Shown here piece after piece: positions 37,080 to 45,748 of a DNA stretch of 52,558 bases; the first letter of the stretch is position 1; each line of letters starts with the position of its first letter. The notes under the pieces are model-generated. The model worked only from the letters and a program-made list of their open reading frames with translations, was not told the origin of the DNA and did not search any database. Source of the stretch: Glycomyces salinus (GTDB taxonomy: Bacteria > Actinomycetota > Actinomycetes > Mycobacteriales > Micromonosporaceae). The DNA lies in the NCBI RefSeq assembly GCF_016428645.1, contig NZ_JAELXW010000060.1, positions 1-52,558 of the forward strand, given 5' to 3'. The translations under genes were made by a program, and so were the position numbers.

Positions 37080-38879
37080 TCAGCGGGCCCAGATCCAGAT
37101 CTCCGAGCCCTTCGGGACCTCCTCGCCGGGATCCTTCGACTGGTCGAAGACCGTGCCGGTGAACCAGATCTGGCCGGTCTTGACCTCGAATCCCAGCTCT
37201 TCGAGCAGCTCCTTGGCGTCGTCGACGTCCATCCCGATCACGTCGGGGACCTCGACCGGCTCCGGGCCCTCGCTGATGACCAAATCCACCTCGTCGCCGT
37301 AGTCGGCCGGCTCGCCCGAGCCCGGCGAATGCTCGATCACCGCGCCCTCGGGGATCGTGTCGCTGTACCGCTCGGTCTCGTCCCCGACCTCGAGGCCCTC
37401 CGCCTCCAGCGCCTCCTCGGCCTCGTCCTCGTCTTTCCCGACCAGGTCGGGCACCTCCAGCGGCGGCTCGCCCCGCGAGACCACCACCGTCACCGCCGAA
37501 CCGGATTTGACCTCGGTCCCGGCCTCCGGCGAGGTCGAGACGACCTGCCCTTCGGGGTACTCGGTGCTGTACTCGCGCTCGACGGTCACGTCCGCGCCGA
37601 ACTCCCCGAGCGCGTCCAGCGCCTCGTCCTCGTCGGACCCGGCCAGGCTCGGGACCTCGTACCGCTCCGGTCCCAGCGAGAGCGTCACCGTGATCGTCCC
37701 GCCCGACCTGATCCGCTCGCCCACGCCCGGGTCCTGCGCCAGGACCTGGTCGACCGGCACGGTCTCGCTGTACCCGCCGTCGTCGAACTCGACCTCGAAT
37801 CCCCGCCCTTCGGCGTAGGCGGCCACCGATTCGGCGTCCTGGTCCAGCAGGGACGGCGCCGAGGTGTAGCGCCCGATGCCGATCCACCAGCCCGCGAACG
37901 CCACCGCCGCCAGCAGCACCACGATCGCGATCAGCGTGATAAGCGCCTTCCACGACCGCTTGCCGGTCCCGCCCGGCACCACCATCGTGGTCTGGACCGC
38001 GCGGGTGGGCCGCGGCAGCTGCCCGGCCGCGGTCGCCACCGGGGTGGCGTCGACGGCCCCGAGCCGCCGCGCGAACGCGCCGGCGTCGACCGGCCGCGCC
38101 GCCGGGTCTCTGCTCGCGGCCAGCATCACCAGTTGCGCCAGCCCATCGGGAATGTCCGGCGCGGCGCGCCGCGGCGAGGGGATGTCCTCGTGCAGGTGCC
38201 GCTGCGCGACCTCGCCGGGGTCGGGCCCGTCGAACGGGACCTCGCCGGTGAGCAGCTCGTACAGCAGGATCGCCGTGGAGTACACGTCGCTGGCCGGGCT
38301 CGCCGGGGACCCCGAGACCAGTTCGGGGGCGACGTAGGCCGCGGTGGCCAGCAGCGGCCCGTCGCGTCGGGCGCCGCCGTGGACGGCCTCTGCCAGTCCG
38401 AAGTCGACGACCTTGACCCGGTCGCCCTTGCCGCCCTTCTTGAGCAGGATGTTCTCGGGTTTGATGTCGCGGTGGACCAGCCCGGCGTCGTGCGCGGCCT
38501 GGAGTCCCTCCAGGACCTGCCCGCACAGCTCCACGGCCTCGTCGATGCGCAGGCGGCGCCGCCGGTTCAGCAGCTCGCGCAGGGTCGTGCCCGGCACGTA
38601 CTCCATGACCACGTACGGCATTCCCTCGTGGACGCCCTGGTCGAACACGGCGACCACGTTCGGGTGCGAGAGCCGGGCGATGGTGCGGGCCTCGCCGGTG
38701 AAGGCCTCCAGGTCCATCGACGCGTCGACGCCGGTGATCATCTTGACCGCCACGGTCCGTTCGAGCCGGTCGTCGTGCGCCTCGTAGACCGCGGCCATGC
38801 CGCCCTGGGCGATCAGCCGCTCGAGTCGGTACCGCCCTTCGATGAGCGCACCCGTCAGGTCTCCGGTCGCCGTCGTCAA
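37080..38879 (-). CDS. PknB-like Ser/Thr kinase with four PASTA repeats
   Basis: 599 residues. Kinase domain ~14-275: Lys46 (VAVK), HRD at 136-138 (VHRDIKPENI), DFG at 159-161, VAPEL for the APE motif. Membrane helix ~311-333. The outer part holds four PASTA repeats, beginning near 338, 407, 473 and 540; repeats two to four open with YEVPSL, LEVPDL and VEVPDV. PASTA domains bind muropeptides or lipid II, so the kinase probably couples cell-wall state to cytoplasmic phosphorylation. TTG start at 38879 with AAAGGGGG upstream. It lies 47 bp downstream of the helD-type gene on the same strand, but is not near the division cluster that carries canonical pknB. Confidence 0.94.
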   Translation of the reverse strand: MTTATGDLTGALIEGRYRLERLIAQGGMAAVYEAHDDRLERTVAVKMITGVDASMDLEAFTGEARTIARLSHPNVVAVFDQGVHEGMPYVVMEYVPGTTLRELLNRRRRLRIDEAVELCGQVLEGLQAAHDAGLVHRDIKPENILLKKGGKGDRVKVVDFGLAEAVHGGARRDGPLLATAAYVAPELVSGSPASPASDVYSTAILLYELLTGEVPFDGPDPGEVAQRHLHEDIPSPRRAAPDIPDGLAQLVMLAASRDPAARPVDAGAFARRLGAVDATPVATAAGQLPRPTRAVQTTMVVPGGTGKRSWKALITLIAIVVLLAAVAFAGWWIGIGRYTSAPSLLDQDAESVAAYAEGRGFEVEFDDGGYSETVPVDQVLAQDPGVGERIRSGGTITVTLSLGPERYEVPSLAGSDEDEALDALGEFGADVTVEREYSTEYPEGQVVSTSPEAGTEVKSGSAVTVVVSRGEPPLEVPDLVGKDEDEAEEALEAEGLEVGDETERYSDTIPEGAVIEHSPGSGEPADYGDEVDLVISEGPEPVEVPDVIGMDVDDAKELLEELGFEVKTGQIWFTGTVFDQSKDPGEEVPKGSEIWIWAR

Positions 38880-38926
38880 CCCGCACCCCCTTTCGCAGAC
38901 ACCAGTCTAAGAGCTGGGAGCGACCT

Positions 38927-41140
38927 TTAGAGGACCTCGGCCCCGGGGAAGACCGGTTTGTCCGGAGCGACGATCCCGAGCCGCTTGGTGGCGCGAGTGA
39001 GGGCGACGTACAGGTTCCGCGGGTTGGCCTCGGCGATCGCGTCGGGGTCGACGACGATGACGCTGTCGAACTCCAGGCCCTTAGCCTGCTTGACCGTCAT
39101 CACCGAGGCGGTCTCGATCCACGCCAGCTCGGCGGCCAGCTCCGGCGTGGTGACGATGGCCACCGATCCTTCTCCGACGGCCTCGGCCTCGGCGGCCGCC
39201 ATCTCGGCGACCCGGCCCTCCAGTCCGTCGGAGGCGATCTCGAGCCACGGCCGGTGCCCGGAGGCCCGCACCGACTCCGGCCGCGGGGCCCGGGCGTCGA
39301 TCGCGTCCAGCAGGCGGGTCGCGACCTCCATGATCTCGGCCGGAGTGCGGTAGGAGACGGTCAACTGCTCGGCCCGCCAGGTCAGCTCCGAGGAGTCGAA
39401 GACCTCGCCCCAGCTCGCAGGGGCCGCCGCGTTCCCGGCCTGAGCCAGGTCCCCGGCGACGGTGAACGACCTCGAGACGCAGCGGCGCAGCAGCGCCCGC
39501 CACACCATCGGCGACAGCTCCTGGGCCTCGTCGACGATGACGTGCCCGAAGATCCAGCGCCGGTCGGCGGCGGCCCGCTCGGCCACGGACACGAACCGCC
39601 GCGAGGCCTGCCGCTCGCTCAGCCAGGCGGCGTCGATGACGTCGGTGGCCTGGAGGATCTCGGACTCCTCGTCCTCGAAGTCGAACGAGGCCGAGCCGGC
39701 TGCGATCGACAGCACGTCCTCGGCGTAGGCGATCTGCTCGCTGTCGGAGTCCCCGGCCCGGCCCCCGCGCTTGCCGGCGCCGAGGTGCTCGGCGGCCTCG
39801 TCGAGCAGCGCGATGTCGGCCTCGCTCCAGCCTCCCGGTTCGCGCACGAGCAGCCGGCGCTCCTCGGGCGTCAGCGCTGCGGCGGCCGAGGCGAGCCGCT
39901 CTGGAGATGCGAACAGGTCTTCCAGCAGCTCGGTGGGGGTCAGGGCCGGCCACAGCTGCTCGATCCGGTCGCGGATGGCCGCGTCGGTGGCGATCTCCTC
40001 GGCCAGTCTCGTCCGGTCCTCCAGGTCCAGCAGGTTCTCCCCGCCGAGCGGGTCTTCGCCGATGATGTCGGCGTACTGCATGGCCAGGTCGGCGATGACG
40101 CGCTTGTGGAAGGTCTCGCGGGCGCCGTTGTGCGGCAGTCCGGTCTCGCGGGCCGCGTCGCGGGCGGCGGTGATCTTCTCCGGGCGCAGCCACAGCGTGT
40201 GGTCCTCGTAGTGCACCGCCTGCGGCTCCCGGGGCACCTCCTGGCGGTCGGCGACGGCGCTGGCGATGACCCCGGCCATGATCGAGCGGCCCTTGAGAGT
40301 GGCCGTGGCCTCGGACTCGGGCCGGTCGGGGCCGATTCCGGGGTAGAGCTCGGCGGGGGTGCGCAGCAGCACGTCGGTCTCGGCCAGGCCCGGCAGCACC
40401 TCCGAGATGTAGCGCAGGAACTGCTTTCCGGGGCCGACGATGAGGACGCCGCGCCGCTGGAGCTGCTCGCGGTGCTCGTACAGCAGGTAGGCGGCCCGGT
40501 GGAGGGCGACGGCGGTCTTGCCGGTGCCGGGGGCGCCGTCGACGATCATCACCCCTTCGAGCGGGGCGCGGATGATGCGGTCCTGCTCGGCCTGGATGGT
40601 GGCGACGATGTCCTTCATGCTTCCGGTGCGGGCCGCGTCCAGGGCCGCCATGAGCGCGCCCTCGGAGCCGATCGAGGAGGCCGAGCCGTCGGCGGAGTCC
40701 AAGTCCAGGACCTCGTCGGTCACCGAGGTGAGGCGGCGGCCCCTGGTGTGCAGGTGGCGGCGGCGGCGCACTCCTGCCGGGGAGGCGGCCGTGGCCAGGT
40801 AGAAGCGCCGTCCGGCCTCTGAGCGCCAGTCGACCAGCAGCTGCTCGCCGCCCTCGGCGTGCAGGCCGATCCGGCCCAGGTACATCGGGGTCTCGTCGTC
40901 GGTGTAGTCGAGCCGTCCGAAGCACAGGCCCTCTTCGACCGCGTCGAGCTGGGCGATGCGGCGGCGGTGGAAGTGGGTCTCGGCGTCGCGCTGGGACAGT
41001 TCCTGGTCGTTCTCGACGTGCGAGCGCCGCGAATGGTCGAGGCGGGAGGCCGTCTGGGCGCGCAGCCGGTCGAGGCGGGAGTAGAGCCCGTCGAGCCGTG
41101 CCTGCTCGGCGGAGAGGACAGGAGTGATGGCAGCGGACAC
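38927..41140 (-). CDS. HelD-type superfamily 1 helicase (RNA polymerase-associated)
   Basis: 737 residues. An N-terminal antiparallel coiled coil (~8-75, LDGLYSRLDRLRAQTASRL, HFHRRRIAQLDAVEEGL) is followed by UvrD-like motor domains: Walker A GAPGTGKT at 202-209, VIVDEAQELSPM (motif II), VSYRTPAEIMEVA, and KQAKGLEFDSVIVVDP near the end with LYVALTRATKRLGIV. HelD proteins insert into RNA polymerase, recycle stalled enzyme and, in the HelR subgroup, displace rifamycin. GTG 41140 has GAGGAG upstream; an upstream ATG at 41191 would add 17 residues. No rifamycin-associated element was seen upstream. Confidence 0.9.
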   Translation of the reverse strand: MSAAITPVLSAEQARLDGLYSRLDRLRAQTASRLDHSRRSHVENDQELSQRDAETHFHRRRIAQLDAVEEGLCFGRLDYTDDETPMYLGRIGLHAEGGEQLLVDWRSEAGRRFYLATAASPAGVRRRRHLHTRGRRLTSVTDEVLDLDSADGSASSIGSEGALMAALDAARTGSMKDIVATIQAEQDRIIRAPLEGVMIVDGAPGTGKTAVALHRAAYLLYEHREQLQRRGVLIVGPGKQFLRYISEVLPGLAETDVLLRTPAELYPGIGPDRPESEATATLKGRSIMAGVIASAVADRQEVPREPQAVHYEDHTLWLRPEKITAARDAARETGLPHNGARETFHKRVIADLAMQYADIIGEDPLGGENLLDLEDRTRLAEEIATDAAIRDRIEQLWPALTPTELLEDLFASPERLASAAAALTPEERRLLVREPGGWSEADIALLDEAAEHLGAGKRGGRAGDSDSEQIAYAEDVLSIAAGSASFDFEDEESEILQATDVIDAAWLSERQASRRFVSVAERAAADRRWIFGHVIVDEAQELSPMVWRALLRRCVSRSFTVAGDLAQAGNAAAPASWGEVFDSSELTWRAEQLTVSYRTPAEIMEVATRLLDAIDARAPRPESVRASGHRPWLEIASDGLEGRVAEMAAAEAEAVGEGSVAIVTTPELAAELAWIETASVMTVKQAKGLEFDSVIVVDPDAIAEANPRNLYVALTRATKRLGIVAPDKPVFPGAEVL

Positions 41141-41488
41141 AGGTCTCCTCGAGTGGCTGGCCGGATGAATGCGGAAGCGTACGATGCGCAAGGTTTTTTC
41201 GAGTTTCTACGACGCAACTGAAAAGCATAACCCCGGAAGCCCCTGATCGTCTCCTGGCGAGTCGGAACATGACTACGCTGAGACCACCGGAAATCACCCG
41301 ATCCGCGTTCGCGTCACCAACGCCCGGTTCGGGAGTATACGGGCGGTATCGTGCCTCACCAGCGTGATCGAATTGAGTGTGGACTTTGATAACGCGCCTA
41401 TAACACTTCCTTGACTGTGACAGAACGATATCGCTAACGTAAGCGTAAGTGTGAGTGCCCTCACAACGCGTGACTGGAGAGATGCACA
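41141..41488. other. 348-bp divergent intergenic region (helD / NSS transporter)
   Basis: Holds the promoter of the transporter operon and presumably that of the helicase gene. AT-richer from 41360 to 41450. No open frame or RNA gene was supported. Confidence 0.5.
41411..41440 (+). promoter_or_regulatory. Promoter of the NSS transporter operon
   Basis: -35 TTGACT (41411-41416), 18-bp spacer, -10 TAACGT (41435-41440), in an AT-rich patch 49 bp before the first transporter start. Partial direct repeat GTAAGCGTAAGTG follows it. Confidence 0.6.
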
Positions 41489-43033
41489 ATGACAAGAGAG
41501 AACTGGGGGACCAGAGCCGGATTCATCCTGGCCGCCATCGGCTCGGCGGTCGGGCTCGGCAACATCTGGCGCTTCCCCGGCGTCGCCTTCGACAACGGCG
41601 GCGGCGCCTTTCTCGTCCCTTACCTGGTGGCCCTGCTCACGGCGGGTATCCCGCTGCTCATCATGGAGTTCACCGTCGGGCGCCGCTACCGGGGCTCGGC
41701 ACCGGCCGCCCTGCGCCGATTGAACAAGAACGCCGAGTTCGTCGGCTGGTGGCAGGTGGCGATCTCGTTCGTCATCGCCGTCTACTACGCGGTCATCATC
41801 TCCTGGGCCGTCTGGTACGCCGTGTACTCGTTCGGCCAGCAGTGGGGCGAGGACACCGCGACGTTTCTGGTCGGCGACTTCCTCGAGGCCGGGGAGATGT
41901 ACGACTTCTCCGGCTGGGTGCCCAATATCGGCATCGTCCTCATCCTGCTCTGGCTCGCGACCCTCTTCGTGATCGGCGCGGGCGTCAGGAAGGGCATCGA
42001 GGCGGTCTCGAAGATCTTCATCCCGCTGCTGGTGGTCATGTTCAGCGTCCTGGTCATCCAGGCGCTGACGCTGGACGGGGCCGTCGACGGCCTCAACCAG
42101 TTCTTCACCCCCGACTGGGACCGGATCGCCGAGCCGCAGGTCTGGCTCAACGCCTACGGCCAGATCTTCTTCTCGCTGTCGATCGGCTTCGGCATCATGA
42201 TCACCTACGCCTCCTACCTGAGGCGGAAGTCCGACATCACGACCTCGGCGCTGACGGTCGGCTTCGCCAACTCGTCGTTCGAGATCCTCGCCGGCATCGG
42301 CGTGTTCTCGGTCCTGGGCTTCATGGCCCTGGAGACCGGCGTCCCGATCGCCGATCAGACCTACGCGGGCGTCGGCCTGGCGTTCATCGCCTTCCCGCAG
42401 ATCGTCAACACCCTGCCGTATCTGGCCGGGGTGTTCGGCCTCCTGTTCTTCGCCTCGCTGGCCGTCGCCGGCTTCACTTCGCTGGTGAGCATCGTGCAGG
42501 TGCCGGTCGCCGCACTGGAGGACCGCTTCGGCTGGTCCCGAGGCAAGGCCACCGGGGTCATCGGCGGGGCGATGGCCGTGGTCTCGATCGTGCTGTTCCC
42601 GACCGTCGGCGGCCTGAACCTGCTGGACGTCTCGGACTACTTCATCAACCAGTTCGGCATCGCGGTCGCCGCGCCGGTCAGCATCGTGATGGTCATCTGG
42701 GTGGCCCGGAAGTGGAAGGACCTGCGGAGCAACGCCAACGCCACCTCCACGTTCAAGATCGGCCCGATCTGGCTGGTGTGCCTGGGCGTCCTCACGCCCA
42801 TCGCGCTCACGGTCATCCTGGTCCTGAACGTCCGGGACCTGATCACGGCCGGACCGGACGACCCGGCCCTCGGCCTCTACAACACCAACCAGGGCTTCGG
42901 CTGGGCGCTGGCCATCGCCGCGCTGGCCTTCGGCTTGATCATGGCCCTCGCGCTGCGCCGGAAGGACTCGCCCGAGCCGATCGACGAAGAGGAAGCCGCC
43001 CAGCCCCTCGCCGCAGGAAAGGAGGACAGCTAA
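41489..43033 (+). CDS. NSS/SLC6-family sodium-dependent amino-acid transporter, copy 1 (MetP-like)
   Basis: 514 residues. LeuT-fold sodium symporter. WGTRAGFILAAIGSAVGLGNIWRFP is TM1 with the conserved unwound substrate and sodium site; NGGGAFLVPYLVALLTAGIPLLIMEF is TM2; SLSIGFGIMITYASYLRR and ANSSFEILAGIGVF are the TM6-TM7 region. About 11-12 helices. The start is ATG 41489 with GGAGAG upstream. The stop overlaps nothing, but a MetS-like single-helix gene begins at the very next base, which points to a MetPS-type methionine/alanine importer. Substrate specificity is inferred only from that arrangement. Confidence 0.92.
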   Translation: MTRENWGTRAGFILAAIGSAVGLGNIWRFPGVAFDNGGGAFLVPYLVALLTAGIPLLIMEFTVGRRYRGSAPAALRRLNKNAEFVGWWQVAISFVIAVYYAVIISWAVWYAVYSFGQQWGEDTATFLVGDFLEAGEMYDFSGWVPNIGIVLILLWLATLFVIGAGVRKGIEAVSKIFIPLLVVMFSVLVIQALTLDGAVDGLNQFFTPDWDRIAEPQVWLNAYGQIFFSLSIGFGIMITYASYLRRKSDITTSALTVGFANSSFEILAGIGVFSVLGFMALETGVPIADQTYAGVGLAFIAFPQIVNTLPYLAGVFGLLFFASLAVAGFTSLVSIVQVPVAALEDRFGWSRGKATGVIGGAMAVVSIVLFPTVGGLNLLDVSDYFINQFGIAVAAPVSIVMVIWVARKWKDLRSNANATSTFKIGPIWLVCLGVLTPIALTVILVLNVRDLITAGPDDPALGLYNTNQGFGWALAIAALAFGLIMALALRRKDSPEPIDEEEAAQPLAAGKEDS

Positions 43034-43147
43034 ATGAGCGCCGCAGCCATCACCATGATGATCATCGCCATGGTCATCATCTTCGGAGGACTCATCGTCT
43101 CCGCGATCACTCTCATGACCCACCCCGAAAAGCCCGACAACGAGTAG
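43034..43147 (+). CDS. metS: MetS-like small subunit of methionine/alanine importer
   Basis: 37 residues: MSAAAITMMIIAMVIIFGG, then LIVSAITLMTHPEKPDNE. One membrane helix and a short charged tail. In Corynebacterium glutamicum, MetS is a short single-helix protein required with the NSS transporter MetP; this gene starts at the base after the copy 1 stop, with AGGAGG (43019-43024, inside the transporter's last codons) as ribosome site. Position, length and composition agree with the MetS/MaAIMP small-subunit family. It is easily missed because of its length. Confidence 0.8.
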   Translation: MSAAAITMMIIAMVIIFGGLIVSAITLMTHPEKPDNE

Positions 43148-43155
43148 AACGAAGC

Positions 43156-43182
43156 GGGGGCCGGCGGCCCGAGCCGGCCCCC
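43156..43182 (+). other. Intra-operon hairpin between metS and the second transporter
   Basis: GGGGGCCGGC (43156-43165) pairs exactly with GCCGGCCCCC (43173-43182) around a 7-nt loop. Without a U-tract it may be a partial terminator or an mRNA-stabilising structure that lowers expression of the second transporter. Confidence 0.6.
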
Positions 43183-43219
43183 TCACCCCCGCTAACCGGA
43201 GAGCCCGAGGAATCCAGAA

Positions 43220-44737
43220 ATGATCACGCAAAGAGAGACCTGGGGGACCCGCGCCGGGTTCATCCTGGCCGCCGCCGGATCGGCGATCGGCCTGGGAAAC
43301 ATCTGGCGCTTCCCCGGCGAGGCGTACGAATTCGGCGGCGGCGCCTTCCTGCTGCCGTACCTGTTCGCACTGCTCACCGCCGGTATTCCCCTCCTGCTGC
43401 TCGAATACACGCTCGGCCGCAAGCACCAGGTCGGCCCCCCGTCCGTCTACCGGCAGATCTCCAAGCCTGCCGAGGGCATCGGTTGGTGGCAGAACGCCAT
43501 CGCCTTCTGCCTGTCCACCTTCTACGCCGCGGTCATCGCCTGGGCCCTCAGTTACACGTACTTCGCCTTCTCCAGGGGCTGGGGCGACCAGCCGGTCGAC
43601 TTCTTCGTCGGCGACTTCCTGGGGGCCGGCGGGAACCTCGACTTCTTCGAGTTCCGCTGGCCGATCTTCGCCGTCCTGGTCGGCGTCTGGGTCCTGGTCC
43701 TGACCATCATGCTCGGCGGAATCCGCCGCGGCGTCGAACTGGCCAACCGCATCTGCATCCCCCTGCTGATGGTGCTGTTCGGCATCATCGTCGTCCGGGC
43801 CGTCACCCTCGAAGGCGCCACGGAGGGCCTGAACGCCTTCTTCACCCCGGAGTGGAGCCGCATCGGCGAGGCGGAGATCTGGCTGGGCGCCTATGCCCAG
43901 ATCTTCTTCTCCCTGTCGATCGGCATGGGCACGATGATCGCCTACTCCTCCTACCTGAAGAAGAAGTCCGAGCTGTCGACGACCGCCGTCACCGTCGCCT
44001 TCGCGAACTCCTCGTTCGAGCTGCTGGCCGGCATCGGCGTGTTCTCGATCCTGGGCTTCATGTCCGTCCAGGCCGCGCAGCCGATCGACGGACTGGTCGG
44101 CACTGGAGGCGGGGTCGCCTTCATCACCTTCCCGACCATCCTCAACGAGATGCCCGGTGGCGCCTTCATAGGCGTGCTGTTCTTCGCGAGCCTGGCCGTG
44201 GCCGGCATCTCCTCGCTGATCTCGATCGTGATCGTGCCGATGACCTCGGTCGAGGACCGCTTCGGCTGGAGCCGCAAGAAGACGGTGGCCTACCTGGGCG
44301 TCCCGATGGCGATCGTCTCGCTGCTGATCTACCCGACCGCCAACGGCTCCTCGATGGTCGACGCGGTCGATTTCGCCGTCTCCGGCTACGGGCTGGTGCT
44401 CGGCGGCCTGGCCACGATCATCCTGGCCTTCGCCACCGGCAAGCTCAAGTCCCTGGCTGCCGAGGCCAACCGCACTTCGGTGCTCAAGCTCGGCAATGTC
44501 TGGTACGCCTGCCTGGGCCTGACGGCGGTCATCCTGACGATCGTGCTGTTCCTCAACGTCAAGGGGCAGATCGAGGACCTGTCCGACCCCGAGGTCGCCA
44601 ATGAGTTGGTCTACATCAACTGGGGCGTCGGCGGGGCCATGATCGTCTTCGGACTGGTCATGACCGTGATCCTGTACAAGCGGCCGCTCCCGGTCCGTGA
44701 AGAGGCCGAACCGGAGCCGGCGCTCGACACCGAGTAG
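43220..44737 (+). CDS. NSS/SLC6-family sodium-dependent transporter, copy 2
   Basis: 505 residues, paralogue of copy 1. WGTRAGFILAAAGSAIGLGNIWRFP in TM1, FGGGAFLLPYLFALLTAGIPLLLLEY in TM2, SLSIGMGTMIAYSSYLKKKSEL and ANSSFELLAGIGVF in the TM6-TM7 region. GAGGAA precedes ATG 43220. No second small subunit follows; it may share MetS or work alone. The two paralogues differ across loops and C-terminal tail, suggesting different substrates. A perfect terminator follows. Confidence 0.92.
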   Translation: MITQRETWGTRAGFILAAAGSAIGLGNIWRFPGEAYEFGGGAFLLPYLFALLTAGIPLLLLEYTLGRKHQVGPPSVYRQISKPAEGIGWWQNAIAFCLSTFYAAVIAWALSYTYFAFSRGWGDQPVDFFVGDFLGAGGNLDFFEFRWPIFAVLVGVWVLVLTIMLGGIRRGVELANRICIPLLMVLFGIIVVRAVTLEGATEGLNAFFTPEWSRIGEAEIWLGAYAQIFFSLSIGMGTMIAYSSYLKKKSELSTTAVTVAFANSSFELLAGIGVFSILGFMSVQAAQPIDGLVGTGGGVAFITFPTILNEMPGGAFIGVLFFASLAVAGISSLISIVIVPMTSVEDRFGWSRKKTVAYLGVPMAIVSLLIYPTANGSSMVDAVDFAVSGYGLVLGGLATIILAFATGKLKSLAAEANRTSVLKLGNVWYACLGLTAVILTIVLFLNVKGQIEDLSDPEVANELVYINWGVGGAMIVFGLVMTVILYKRPLPVREEAEPEPALDTE

Positions 44738-44752
44738 CCCGCTCCCGTCTCA

Positions 44753-44782
44753 GCGGCCGCACCCGTCACAGGGTGCGGCCGC
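44753..44782 (+). terminator. Terminator of the NSS operon
   Basis: GCGGCCGCACCC (44753-44764) pairs perfectly with 44771-44782 with loop GTCACA, followed by TTTCG. Confidence 0.88.
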
Positions 44783-44820
44783 TTTCGTCTGTATCGACGG
44801 CAATTGATGCATTCCGGGGC

Positions 44821-44849
44821 TTGCGCTGGGCTTTCAGAAACTGTTAGCT
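44821..44849 (+). promoter_or_regulatory. Candidate promoter of the LPMO gene
   Basis: TTGCGC (44821-44826) and TTAGCT (44844-44849) with a 17-bp spacer, followed by an unusually AT-rich stretch with CTTAG/TTAAG repeats to 44867. No DasR-type site is visible. Confidence 0.35.
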
Positions 44850-44915
44850 TAGTTTTTAGTTAAGAAGGTGTCCGATATCTCGGGAGGGCACCCCTACCCC
44901 TGGAAGGAGTGGCAC

Positions 44916-45698
44916 ATGCGCCGAACCAGACGCCTCGCACTCTTGATCAGCGCACTCGCGGCCGTCGCGCTGCCGCTGTCGTTCAGCACCGCGGCCTGGG
45001 GCCACGGCTACGTCTCCGAAATACCCAGCCGCGCCGCCAACTGCGACAGCGGCGCCGCCACCGGCTGCGGCGCCATCCAGTACGAACCGCACAGCGTCGA
45101 GGGCCCCAAGGGCTTCCCCGAGGCCGGCCCGGTCGACGGCCAGATCTGCGCCGGCGGCAACTCCCGGTTCTCCGAACTCGACGACCCCCGCGGCGGCGAC
45201 TGGCCCGCCACGGGAGTCTCGGCAGGCCAGCGCACCTTCATCTGGACGCTGACCGCCGCCCACAGCACCGACAAGTGGGAGTACTTCATCACCAAGGACG
45301 GCTGGGATCCGACCCAGCCGCTGACCCGCGCCGACCTGGACCTGGTGCCGATCTACTCCAAGCACGACGGCGGGCAGCGGCCCGACTGGACCGTCACCCA
45401 CGACGTCACCCTCCCGTCCAAGACCGGGCAGCACCTGATCCTGGCCGTCTGGACCATCGCCGACACCGCGAACGCCTTCTACCAGTGCATCGACGTCAAC
45501 TACGACGGCGACAGCGGCGGCGGTGGCGGAGGGTCCGGCGACTGCGAGTCCGCGGCATGGAACTCGGGCTCGGCCTACACCGGCGGCGACACGGTCACCC
45601 ACGACGGCGCCGAGTGGCGCGCCCAATGGTGGACCCAGGGCGAGGAGCCCGGCACCACCGGCGAATGGGGCGTGTGGGAGCGCCTCAGGACCTGCTGA
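44916..45698 (+). CDS. Secreted AA10 lytic polysaccharide monooxygenase with chitin-binding module
   Basis: 260 residues from ATG 44916, with GGAAGGAG upstream. The signal peptide MRRTRRLALLISALAAVALP... is cleaved after AAWG, leaving His30 as the mature N-terminus, which with His116 (TAAHSTDK) forms the copper histidine brace. The axial Phe is in NAFYQCIDV. After a Gly linker (~200-208) a CBM5/12-like module (CESAAWNSGSAYTGGDTVTHDG, AQWWTQGEEPG) ends the protein. It oxidatively cleaves crystalline chitin (cellulose is less likely given the module). No chitinase is nearby; terminator follows. Confidence 0.94.
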   Translation: MRRTRRLALLISALAAVALPLSFSTAAWGHGYVSEIPSRAANCDSGAATGCGAIQYEPHSVEGPKGFPEAGPVDGQICAGGNSRFSELDDPRGGDWPATGVSAGQRTFIWTLTAAHSTDKWEYFITKDGWDPTQPLTRADLDLVPIYSKHDGGQRPDWTVTHDVTLPSKTGQHLILAVWTIADTANAFYQCIDVNYDGDSGGGGGGSGDCESAAWNSGSAYTGGDTVTHDGAEWRAQWWTQGEEPGTTGEWGVWERLRTC

Positions 45699-45704
45699 GG
45701 TGAT

Positions 45705-45740
45705 CTCTCGGACGGCCGCCGAGCCGCGGCCGTCCGAGAG
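45705..45740 (+). terminator. Terminator after the LPMO gene
   Basis: CTCTCGGACGGCCGC (45705-45719) pairs perfectly with 45726-45740 around a 6-nt loop, 7 bp after the stop. A TATAAT starts two bases beyond it. Confidence 0.85.
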
Positions 45741-45742
45741 GC

Positions 45743-45748
45743 TATAAT
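45743..45748 (+). promoter_or_regulatory. Consensus -10 box upstream of the ABC-F gene
   Basis: TATAAT at 45743-45748, an exact match that stands out in this GC-rich DNA. The -35 position falls in the terminator loop and is poor (CGAGCC), so an activator or alternative -35 may be needed. It would give a ~200-nt leader before the ABC-F start. Confidence 0.5.

Noticed and set aside
41141-41488. Rifamycin-associated element upstream of the HelD-type gene
   Set aside because: I looked for a long GC-rich inverted repeat of that type and saw none; a profile search would be needed to exclude a degenerate site.
41455-44604. 1049-codon forward frame across both transporters
   Set aside because: Different phase from the NSS genes, Arg/Gly/His-rich, no motifs. 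The transporters are clear in their own frames.
44738-44915. DasR-type operator upstream of the LPMO
   Set aside because: No TGGTCTAGACCA-like palindrome is present.
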